Source: Craterostigma plantagineum
Taxonomy: Eukaryota; Streptophyta; Magnoliopsida; Lamiales; Linderniaceae
Direction of reading: 5' to 3'
Length of the DNA stretch: 64,000 bases
NCBI GenBank assembly: GCA_027422505.1
Contig: JAPQWV010000018.1
Span: forward strand, 18,246,001-18,310,000
This document shows, piece by piece, positions 34,444 to 43,859 of this stretch; position 1 is the first letter of the stretch, and every line of letters starts with the position of its first letter. A model generated the notes under the pieces. The model ran no database searches, was not told the DNA's origin, and worked only from the letters and a program-made list of their open reading frames with translations. Made by a program: the position numbers and the translations under genes.

Positions 34444-36498
34444 CGTTTTTGGGCTGAAGCATTGCATACTGCTTGTCACATATCGAATCGAGTGTTCTTT
34501 AGGCATGGTACTAAGAAAACGTCGTATGAGTTGTTGAATGGGAAGAAGCCTACGGTCAAATACTTTCATGTCTTTGGGTGTTTCTGCTACATGTTGAATG
34601 ATCGTGAGTATTTGACCAAGTTTGATTCGAAAAGTGATAAGTGTATTTTTCTAGGATACTCGTCTAATAGTCGTGCTTATCGTGTTTATAACTTGCGTTT
34701 GAAGTCTGTTCAAGAGTCCATTAATATTGTGTTTGATGATACTAATGACGCTAGCAGAGATGCTCCTCAAGTTGATATTACAGATCAATTCAAAGCTGTT
34801 CATGAAACAGAGGAGCTAACAGAGGCGGAACCTGAGGACAATGTTGAGCCAACATCTGACTCAACATCTGTGCCAGAACAGAACATTGAGGCTGGACCCA
34901 GTGAAATGCGACGAGATCCGCCAGCTAAGATTCAGAAAGATCATCCCACTGACCTTATTATTGGAGACGTGAATGAAGGAAGGAAAACCAGAGACAAACC
35001 GCGCAAGGATTATAAGTCTATGGTAAGAAACGTATGCATGAACACAGTATACGCTGAGGTACGTTTTAATTGTTTTGTTTCTGAGATAGAACCTAAGAAT
35101 GTCCTTGAAGCTCTCAAGGATAATTTCTGGATTAATGCGATGCAAGAGGAACTCTTGCAGTTTGAGAAAAACCAAGTATGGACCTTAGTCCCACGGCCGA
35201 AGGACATTAATGTCATAGGCACGAAGTGGATCTTTAAGAATAAATCTGATGAACTTGGTAGAGTTGTTAGGAACAAAGCACGTTTAGTAGCTCAGGGTTA
35301 TACGCAAGTTGAGGGCATAGATTTTGATGAGACGTTCGCTCCCGTGGCTAGGTTAGAATCAATTAGGTTGTTATTAGCTATTGCATGTTGGCTTAACATC
35401 ACGTTACACCAAATGGATGTTAAGGGTGCGTTTTTATATGGTTATATTGATAAAGATATCTATGTTGAACAGCCTAAGGGATTTGAGGATCCACATTTTC
35501 CTAACCATGTCTTTAAGCTGCAGAAAGCTTTGTATGGACTAAAGCAAGCGCCTCGAGCTTGGTATGGTAGGTTGACTACATTTTTGCTTGAATTTGGATT
35601 CACTCGAGGTGAGGCAGACCGTACGCTGTTTGTGAAAAGAGTCGGTTCTGATCTTTTAATTGCTCAAGTTTACGTAGATGATATCGTTTTTGGCTCGAGC
35701 TCACAGTCCATGTTAGATCAGTTTGTGCAGGCGATGAACTCCACGTTCGAAATGAGCATGATTGGAGAGCTAACTTATTTTTTAGGCTTGCAAATTAAGC
35801 AAAGTAGTGACGGTATATTCATGTCTCAGGAGAAGTACGCGAAAAACATGGTGAAAAAGTTCGGACTCGACACAGCTAAGGTAATGAAAACTCCCATGGG
35901 GTCCTCACAAAAGGTTAGTAAAGACAATGTCGGACAGAATGTTGACCCAACATTATATCGATCCATGATAGGCAGTTTGCTTTACCTTTCAGCGAGTAGA
36001 CCCGATATTATGTATAGCGTATGTGTCTGTGCTAGATATCAATCTGAGCCTAAGGTTTCCCATCTTAATGCTGTGAAGCGTATTCTTCGATATGTGAGTG
36101 GATCGTGTAGCCTAGGGTTATGGTTCTCTAAAGATACTAATATGAGTCTTGTAGGCTACAGCGATGCTGATTGGGCAGGTGACGAGGATGATCGCAAGAG
36201 CACAAGTGGCGGCTGTTTCTTCTTAGGTAACAATCTAGTTGCATGGTACAGTAAGAAACAGAATTGTGTGTCTTTATCTACTGCTGAGTCTGAGTATGTT
36301 GCTGCGGGTAGTTGCTGTACGCAATTAATATGGTTGAATAGCATGTTGTGTGACTATGGTTTAGAGTGCGAGTCAGTCCTCATGTATTGTGATAACCTTA
36401 GTGCCATCAACATATCTAGGACATTCACGCACAAAGCATATAGATATAAGGCATCATTTTCTGAGAGATATGGTCGAAAAAGAGTTAGTCCGCATTGA
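34444..36498 (+). CDS. Sirevirus RT-RNase H (copy 1), downstream of the internal stop
   Basis: It is in the same frame as the upstream ORF. It starts with the integrase C-terminal region (ALHTACHISNRVFF, YFHVFGCFCYMLN, FLGYSSNSRAYRVYN) and an acidic linker. RT follows: WIFKNKSDELGRV, DETFAPVARLESIR, LYGLKQAPRAWYG and the catalytic YVDDIVFGSS. RNase H is seen as GYSDADWAGDEDDRKSTSGG and LSTAESEYVAA. A small deletion of about 11 bp near 36420, compared with copy 2, shifts the frame and gives a false stop at 36498. The true end, HQLADIFTKALDFERF to a TAA at 36602-36604, is in the other frame. Confidence 0.92.
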   Translation, partial: RFWAEALHTACHISNRVFFRHGTKKTSYELLNGKKPTVKYFHVFGCFCYMLNDREYLTKFDSKSDKCIFLGYSSNSRAYRVYNLRLKSVQESINIVFDDTNDASRDAPQVDITDQFKAVHETEELTEAEPEDNVEPTSDSTSVPEQNIEAGPSEMRRDPPAKIQKDHPTDLIIGDVNEGRKTRDKPRKDYKSMVRNVCMNTVYAEVRFNCFVSEIEPKNVLEALKDNFWINAMQEELLQFEKNQVWTLVPRPKDINVIGTKWIFKNKSDELGRVVRNKARLVAQGYTQVEGIDFDETFAPVARLESIRLLLAIACWLNITLHQMDVKGAFLYGYIDKDIYVEQPKGFEDPHFPNHVFKLQKALYGLKQAPRAWYGRLTTFLLEFGFTRGEADRTLFVKRVGSDLLIAQVYVDDIVFGSSSQSMLDQFVQAMNSTFEMSMIGELTYFLGLQIKQSSDGIFMSQEKYAKNMVKKFGLDTAKVMKTPMGSSQKVSKDNVGQNVDPTLYRSMIGSLLYLSASRPDIMYSVCVCARYQSEPKVSHLNAVKRILRYVSGSCSLGLWFSKDTNMSLVGYSDADWAGDEDDRKSTSGGCFFLGNNLVAWYSKKQNCVSLSTAESEYVAAGSCCTQLIWLNSMLCDYGLECESVLMYCDNLSAINISRTFTHKAYRYKASFSERYGRKRVSPH

Positions 36499-36604
36499 GC
36501 ATATAGACACTAAGCATCAGTTAGCAGACATTTTCACGAAAGCATTGGATTTTGAAAGGTTCTCGGACCTGAAGAAATCCATAGGATTGCACATGTCAGG
36601 TTAA
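36420..36604 (+). pseudogene. Frameshifted C-terminal end of Sirevirus pol (copy 1)
   Basis: The segment HSRTKHIDIRHHFLRDMV through HQLADIFTKALDF, the usual RNase H end of copia elements, continues to the stop at 36602-36604. The perfect palindrome AATGTTGGTCCAACATT begins on the last base of that stop. Confidence 0.8.
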
Positions 36605-38270
36605 ATGTTGGTCCAACATTTGGATCAACATAGCATATGTCAAATTTGATGGTTACTGCTTAAATGTTTGATTAAATATTCTGTTCTGTTTTCTTGTGAA
36701 ATGACTTGATTCTATTCGACTGGTCCCTAAATAAACCCAATCCCTCTTTAAAGGCTCTTGGTAATACGTCCCTAGGTACACGGCATTCGCTGTGACGATG
36801 TACTTATTGCGACAAAAAGCCAATCCTTGTTGTGTATAAGCATGCTCATAAACTCTCGGCTATCTTTAGGTATTTGGTAATAAGTTTCCTTAGGTACACG
36901 GCATTCGCGGTGACGATGTATACTATGCGACAAAAAAAAAACCGAACCACGAAGCTGAGGGTATAAGGGCAGTGCAAAAATTTGGTTTGTTATATGAGGT
37001 GAAAGGGTAATAAAGGGAACTGGTCTTGAGAAGGATTAAGCAGAAAAGTCTAGGATTACAGATTCAGAATGTTGAGTCAAATGTTAGGGCAACATGTGTG
37101 ACTATCAGTTTGATATTGCTACATTTTATGCTTTCGTTTTATTTGTGTCTGTCTTTAGTACTGCATTTGGTAGACATATGTGTCTAGTTTAGAAATCTCT
37201 CAGAATTGCATTAGAACTCTCGAAGAACAGCTTGTTACATTTGTCTCAAGTGCTCATCATCGTCGCTCAAACGGTTAGTCTTGCTTGATTCTATCTTGAC
37301 TTTTGACTTTGTGTCTTTGGGTTGAATCATGATCTGATGTGCTCATATTTGCTCGCATGACTAATACGTCCACATACTATATTTTAGCTCCATGTTTACT
37401 TAGACAGTTGTGAACTGATTCGACCTTATCCTCTAAACTGTCTAAATTATATTTAAGTGGCTCGTTGACATTACTCTCTGCCCCTACGTTTCTGATATAA
37501 TTCACGGGTTATACATTCTGTGCTCATATCAATTTTTTTGGATTTATCTTTGATTTCTTTATGCGAACTAACTTGTTTCTGAGTCTCAGAATGTTGGGCC
37601 AGATGTTACCTCAACATCTGCAAGTTGGCTAACAGAGAAGTTCTCTGAGTCTTTTCTTTCTTCCCAAAAAGGGGGAGAAGGTTGTGCAGATAAAAAGGGG
37701 GAGATAAGGAAATTCAGGGGGAGCAGAATAAGGAGCCGAACAAACAGGGGGAGCTGACCAAGAAGGAGAAGCAGCCGAGAAAGCATCAGAAGGAAACTCC
37801 ATACTCCATTGAGAGTGAAGCTCTGATTCTTTCTATTTTGCATGCATACTTGATTTTTTCTCTGACTTTACTATATGCATGCTGATTTGCTTCTCCGATA
37901 TATTTACATGTTTGCCTGCTTACATGCCGGATATTTTTATTTTGCAGATTCGCCTAAAGATCGTTTCTTTTTACATGCGTGACTTTATGGTTATTTTGTG
38001 CATGCTGATCTGGTTAATTCTGCTTGTGTGACTATGTGGTTTGCCGGCATGCGTATGAACAGTTTACATTGTGCAGATGTTTAACTTAAAACCTCTTTAT
38101 GGCTATGTACTATTTTCGTAGTACTTTGAATAGTTTAATCGCTATTCTGTTTGCGTCTACTCTAACCATCTTTTAAGGTTTTTGTGGTTGAATAGATTTT
38201 GCCTTCAGGGGGAGTTTTGGAACTTTTAAATCTGCATGGGTTTTGGGAAGAAAGATAAAAAGGGGGAGAT
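36605..38270 (+). other. Sirevirus 3' non-coding region with repeats and multiple polypurine tracts
   Basis: About 1.67 kb without a gene. Two direct copies of a segment around GTACACGGCATTCGC...GACGATGTA lie at about 36763-36822 and 36872-36932. GGGGGAG tracts occur at 37671, 37697, 37717, 37747, 38208 and 38262. The last (AAAAAGGGGGAGAT) adjoins the 3' LTR and is the functional polypurine tract. Such tracts are typical of Sireviruses. Confidence 0.75.
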
Positions 38271-39193
38271 TGTTAATGTTGACTAGCTCAGCTTTGACAA
38301 TGTTGGGTTAACATTTCAGCCAACATTGTTGTCTGTCAACATTCGATTTTATCTTTCATGCCCAAAACCGTTTAACTTTTTTTGTAGCTTTATTTACTGA
38401 TATGCAGGACGTGGTAAAGTGCTGAAATGGGTCCAAACCGTGTGGAAAGCGTGTGGAGTTGCTTGAACGAATTTAGGAAGTGCAATTACTATAAATAGAA
38501 GATTTGAAGATCAAAGGAGATCAAGTCAAGCAATTACCATAATTAGAAGATCTGAATATCAAGGAGAATCAGTAAATTAGTTTACCATAAATAGAAGATA
38601 AGAGATCGACCAATGAGATGAGAAGATCGAACTAAATATATACTATATTTAGGGAGATCTTCGAAGAGATATTTGAAGAGATATTCAAGGGATCTTTTTA
38701 CCAATTCAAGATGGAGCCAAGACCTATAAATAAGAGTTATTTTCGAGCTGCAACTTACGACTTTCGAGAGAGCTTTCAAGGAGTAACTTTGAGCGAGATA
38801 TTGAGCGAAAACGATGAGCGAAACACATATAGAATTTGAGCGAGTTTTACATATTGCGAGAGTTGTCTTTTAGTCTAGCTTTTCAAAGGTCGAAAGATCT
38901 TGTAGTTTGCAGAATCCTTTTTGATTCGTAGGTTTTGCTAGACGTGTTTTTGACTATCCTTTTTGATAGTTTGTAATCCATCTTTATAGTGGAGTTTTGC
39001 GCCTTGAGGCACGCAGCAAGTTATTTGACTTGCTGCACAGATTTACATCTCGTGTTCATTTAAGTTTCGTCACTAAGTACTTTATATTTCCGCTGTGCGT
39101 TACTGAGTGAGTGTGAGTGTTAGCCCAACATCACGTCCAACATCAGGTTACAACTTAGTGATTCTACATCCATATCGAACGGGACCACTTCTA
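38271..39193 (+). repeat. Sirevirus copy 1, 3' LTR
   Basis: No differences from the 5' LTR were seen across its length. It is followed by AGATG, the right target-site duplicate. Confidence 0.92.
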
Positions 39194-39198
39194 AGATG

Positions 39199-39720
39199 GA
39201 TTCTTGATTATGGTTGGATGGACTATTACGACGATCTATCTACCGCATTTATTTATTTCCTTGTGCATGAGATGGTCCCTTTTTAAGCTTGTGGAAATTC
39301 ACGTCGCTTCACTGCGCACCCGAAGACCATTTCAACTTTAGTTTTTTCTTTCTTTGTTTTGAGTGTGTTTGGTCAATCAAATGAAATAATAAAGGTGCGG
39401 AGAGATTCAGTGAACTAAATTGTCCTGTGAGTTTGTAGATTTCTTACACGAGATTTTTTATTCCTCAAACCAAGCAATAACAGAAAATTATTCTATACAT
39501 CTAATAGATCGAGAAATGATAAACATTCAGTTTGCGTTGGACTAATTAATTCCGCTTGATAACTACTAATGTCGCTGAAATTTATTTGCACTTCAATGTG
39601 CCGATCGAGTCAATATTTCAACTCAACGAGAAAGACTTCGATGTGCCCGAACAAAGTCAATATTAAATTATCTTTTGTTCTTTTTTTTTTGCACTTCAAT
39701 GTGCCGATTGAGTCAATATT
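39199..39720. other. Original upstream flank of the kinase gene
   Basis: The sequence right of the Sirevirus is what stood upstream of exon 1 of the minus-strand kinase gene before the insertion. It holds two 30-bp copies of GCACTTCAATGTGCCGAT..., at 39589-39618 and 39691-39720. No start codon for the kinase was found here. Confidence 0.6.
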
Positions 39721-41130
39721 ACCAATTTAGTCGCCGATATTTATTTAGCGAGGACCAATTTAGTCCCTTGTGTTATCGAATTTGAACCAAATTGTTCCCC
39801 GCCGTTAAATAGCCGTTAATTTGGATGGAAGTTGACACATGTCGACATGCGATTTGTCAGACTTAAAAGAAAAATCATAAATTAAACTCCAAAAAGAGGA
39901 AAAATCCAAAAATAGAGGTAAAAATTCAAAAAAACAAAGAAACCATTATTAATAAATTAAATAAATAAATAAGTAAAATAAAATATAAAAATAATAAATT
40001 AATCAAATAAAAAAGAAAGAGAGAATGATAATATATTAAAAATAATAAATTAAACATTAAAAAAGAGAAAAAATTCAAAAAAAAAAGAAAACCAATTCAA
40101 AAAGGAAAAAGAAAAGAAAAAACTTTTAATTACAAAATCCAAAAACACGAAAAATAGTCAAAAAAAGAAAAGAAAAAACTAATAATTAAAATAAAATAAA
40201 AATAAAGAGAGAATTAAATTAAATTACAATAAGTTAAATTCAATTAAAAATAAAATGATAATAAAAATGTATTAAAATAATAAATTAAAGAGAAAAAATA
40301 CAAAACTAAAATAGCTTAAGTAAAAATAAACAAAAAAAGAGCGAGAAAATTTTAAAACTAAAAAAATAATACATAAGAAAAATAAAAATATTTATTTATT
40401 CAAAACTAAAAATAAATGAACGAATAAAAGAGGATAAAAATGTCACTGAAAGTTGACGAAAGTTCCCGATCTCGTCTCTGTCTAGTTAACGGGAATGCAA
40501 TCGTCCCTGTATATTTCTTAAAAAAAATTCGAGAATTGGAACGATTATGTCCTCATTAACTTGGCAGGACGGTCTTCGTAAAACTTTTAGAGGCATTTTT
40601 ATCCTTAATTTTGTTTTTACTTTTTATTTAGTTTTTAATAATTAAATTATTTTTATTTTTACTTTTTTTTAAAATCTTAATTTTTATTTATCATTTTTTA
40701 GTCTGCTCTCCCTATTTGTTTTTATTTTTCTTTTATTTATTTTTTTGTTTAATTTATTATTTTTAATATATTTTCATTCTCTCTTTCTTTCTTTTTATTT
40801 GTTTTAATTTGTTATTTTTAAATTTTATTTTTAGTATTATTATTTATTTTTTCTTAATTTATTAGTATTTTCTATTTTTTTGAATTTTTTACTCTATTTT
40901 TTGAATTTGCCCCTTTTTTTTGAATTTCCCATTTTTAAATTTAATTATTAATTTTTTAAGTCCGGCCAAACGCATGTCGACACGTGTCAACTTCCATCCA
41001 AATCAACGGCTATTTAACGACGGGACCAATTTGGTTCAAATTCGATAACAATCAGGGACTAAATTGGTCCTCGCAAAACATCGGGGACTAAATTGGTCCA
41101 GGGGTAAATATTAGGGACCATTATAGGTTT
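39721..41130. mobile_element. Long AT-rich foldback (palindromic) element
   Basis: The left part (GGACCAATTTAGTCCC, CCGTTAAATAGCCGTT, GATGGAAGTTGACAC, GTCGACATGCG) returns as its reverse complement at about 40960-41115. The AT-rich interior is also mirrored (AAGAGAGAATG...TATTAAAAATAATAAATT against about 40740-40800). The apex is near 40530, where AGGATAAAAATG (40432) pairs with CATTTTTATCCT (about 40604). It is one imperfect palindrome of about 1.4 kb. GGACTAAATTGGTCC ends are common in Mutator-like or foldback elements. No clear target duplication was found. Confidence 0.75.
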
Positions 41131-41237
41131 TTGCCCGCTAAAAAACTAATCAACTTTGTAAATTTTAATTAGCGTTATTCCGTTTTCACTTACTAAATTG
41201 GTTGAGGGGTATATATATAACCTATCGTAGTAGATCT

Positions 41238-41351
41238 GATATTCATATGCCTCTTTTATTTTGTCTAACATATCTAATATAAAATACTATATATGATATT
41301 CATATGCCTCTTTTATTTTGTCTAACATATCTAATATAAAATACTATATAT
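41238..41351. repeat. 57-bp tandem duplication
   Basis: Two adjacent 57-bp copies start GATATTCATATGCC, at 41238 and 41295, and are identical as read. Confidence 0.9.
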
Positions 41352-41544
41352 CTAGCATATTTCTCCTCAAACGGTGCTGGATCTTATTTGCAAGATTATT
41401 GTTTTTTACTTTCACTTTTCTTGCTTGGCGGCTGGGTGTTGATTCCTTTTTTTTATATGTATCTTATCTTTTAGATTTGGTATTGGACATATTCAACATA
41501 TATTTTGCAGAGATGATTTAATTTCGACATGTATTAATAAGAAT

Positions 41545-42003
41545 TGTGGTTCTGAAACCGGATTTTCGAAGCGAACCAGAAATTTTAGTGGTTTAAGGTT
41601 TAGTGGTTTAACCGGTATAAAATCGGAATCAAACCGGACTCAAACCGTTATCTTTAAATATAATACATATATTTTATGAATGAATCAATCAAAAAAATAT
41701 GTCGGCAATAAAATATTAAATGAGAGATGTTAAAATAAATTAACAAATTAAGAATAAAACTAGATAAAAATAAATTATATAGTAACATAAAAAAAATAAT
41801 AATTGTAAAATGTAAGACTAGAATTTCGGTTTTTGCTTTTCTAGTAAAAATATTAATCTAAAAAAAAGGCTCTAGATTGGATTTGAACCCAAGACAACTT
41901 TATAATGGTGCAATTTATATTGTTACAAAATAGAACCGAGCCGAATTTTTGACCGGTCAGAACCGGCCGGAAACGGCCAGTTCGGTCCGGTCTTAAAACC
42001 TTG
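41545..42003. mobile_element. hAT-type MITE with 8-bp target duplication
   Basis: The 459-bp element is flanked by ATAAGAAT at 41537-41544 and 42004-42011. Its ends TGTGGTTCTGAAACCGG and CCGGTCTTAAAACCTTG are imperfect inverted repeats. The interior has CCGG-rich ends, an AT-rich middle, and a TGGATTTGAACCCAAGAC motif (about 41878) like a tRNA B box on the other strand. Eight-base duplications are characteristic of hAT transposases. Confidence 0.75.
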
Positions 42004-42011
42004 ATAAGAAT

Positions 42012-42607
42012 ACTTATGAACGTATAAATTGAGCATCGTATTGTAATGTTTTACTGTTATGATGTTGATGATGTATGAATCTGAAGTCATCTCACGGCAA
42101 AACTATATGATTAGTTACTAATCGATCCACATACTTTTAGTTTCAATTATCGAAATAATTCGAATTACGTACATTGTTTCGGACAATACTTTTTGCCGAA
42201 GATCATTAAGAAGTAGTAAGATAGTAACAACATGATGTAATAATAACAACAAAAGCCATATTATACATTGTACAGGGAGAATGTAATAAACTCTTCTTTT
42301 CGTAATAACCTATGGAGAAAATTAAATAAAAAAATGGTCCAAATGTTTATTTTCAGGTCCAATTTAGTTTTGATGTTTTGTCTGGAATAATATAGTAATT
42401 GATATTAGTTTTCGACCAATTTGATTCAACGTTAATTTTAACAGGAATTTCTCAAGTGAACCATTAACGTGAATTAAGTTAAAAGATATGTGAAAGTTCA
42501 TTGAAGCTGTAACTGTACGAAAACAAAGATCGTTTTTGAATGATCACTTCACAGTTCACAATATAGTTTTTGAGTGAAGTCAGTCATACAATAGTGTAGC
42601 TAAAATT
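42012..42607. other. Spacer with no recognised feature
   Basis: AT-rich sequence without gene or repeat that I can support. It ends in AAATT, the left target duplicate of the next copia element. Confidence 0.5.
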
Positions 42608-43282
42608 TGTTGAGAATCGTGAGCTTAGAACTCCAGTAAATAACCCTTGCGATGATCCGAAAAGTGATTGGATGATCACAGCTCAAGCAAGCATGAGGTT
42701 CAGCTGAAATCCCAGATTAAATTTTGATCGTTGGATGATGGTGCACGCGTGATCTGAGGGTGCATATTTTATGATCGAAGTTTAAATAGTATCCATTGGA
42801 TCTGGCGCAATATGTGATCAATGGCTGAGATAAGAAGTGTTGTTCCACTTAAAGAAACGTGACACTTTAGGATAAATGAAGGAGCGCTAGGTACAAGAAA
42901 CGGAGGCCACGGTACAAGCGCACGATGCGCGGCTGCTTTTTAGTTATTTTTCCTGAAGCTATAAATATCAGAACTTTGAGTTCAAGCAGGGTAATTCGGG
43001 TATTCATAACTTTTTATAGAGTGAGAGCTAGGGTTTGATGTAAACTAGAGAATTGGTGAGGAAGATACACTCTTGTAATCCCAATTTACGGCTTGGAATA
43101 AAAATCTTCGGTTGGTCCGTGGAGTAGGTCGAAAGTCGAGACCGAACTCTGTTTTTTTTTCTGGTTTTCATTTTCTCTGTTTTTCGATTCGATCTCCTTC
43201 AAGAACTTGTTTCTTGGATCAATTCACACACATATTCGATAGAAGTGTGGATTGTGAACCTAAGGCGGCCGAAATCTCAACA
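42608..43282 (+). repeat. 5' LTR of the old copia element
   Basis: 675 bp with TGTTGAGA/TCTCAACA ends. A GCTATAAATATC TATA-like box lies at about 42958. Confidence 0.85.
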
Positions 43283-43323
43283 AGTGGTGCGGCGAGTCAT
43301 TAGGACGAAGCGTGACGAAGACG

Positions 43324-43404
43324 ATGGCTGCGACGAGGTTCGAGATGGAGAACTTTATTGGCCAAAACGAATTTGGTCTGTGGAAGATGAAGATGAAAGC
43401 GTTG
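43324..43404 (+). pseudogene. Copia gag start, first part before the gypsy insertion
   Basis: ATG at 43324 opens a copia-type gag N-terminus (FEMENFIGQNEFGLWKMKMKA). It is cut after the target CGTTG (43400-43404) by the gypsy element and resumes at 49045. Confidence 0.85.
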
Positions 43405-43859
43405 TGTAAGATCCTAACTAAATTGGGTGTGGGTTTTCTGATCTCTGATTTGAGGATTGTTTTACTAAGCTTCACAGTTCATTTCTCAGGTACATTCAAG
43501 CAATGGTGAAGGAGTAAAAGATGAAGAAAAGATGATGAAGAAGAAGAAGAGAACAAGAAGAGGATGAGAAGAGAATAAACGTGAGAAGAGAATAATCTTG
43601 TAACTGAATACTCATTGTCACGTGATACATCATTACTTAAACAGCTCATTGTTTTAGGAAAATAGCTAATAATAATATAATTAAGATAGTTGGGCTTTGT
43701 TAAGATTAGCCCGGTGATTCTTCTGGCCCATGAGTGTTCATGCCAGCATCTTCCTCTGGCCCAGCAAAAGTCTTCAAGTTCGGCCCATTTACTTCTTCTT
43801 CTTGGTTTCCACTCAATCGATCTTCATCCACATTTTCCCCAATTTCTCCAGACCTAACA
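43405..43859 (-). repeat. 3' LTR of the chromovirus
   Basis: 455 bp. On the minus strand it begins TGTTAGGTCTGG and ends GATCTTACA. The pol reading frame runs about 150 bp into it. Confidence 0.88.

Larger units (their letters stand above)
30517..39193 (+). mobile_element. Complete Sirevirus (SIRE/Maximus-type Ty1/copia), copy 1
   Basis: Two identical LTRs of about 923 bp bound an 8.7-kb element flanked by the duplicated target AGATG (30512-30516 and 39194-39198; a sixth base also matches). The primer site TGGTATCAGAGC, large gag, copia-order pol (protease, integrase, RT, RNase H), long 3' non-coding region and several GGGGGAG tracts before the 3' LTR are Sirevirus traits. LTR identity means a very recent insertion. 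It lies in the first exon of the kinase gene, in opposite orientation to it. The coding frame has one stop and one small deletion. Confidence 0.92.
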
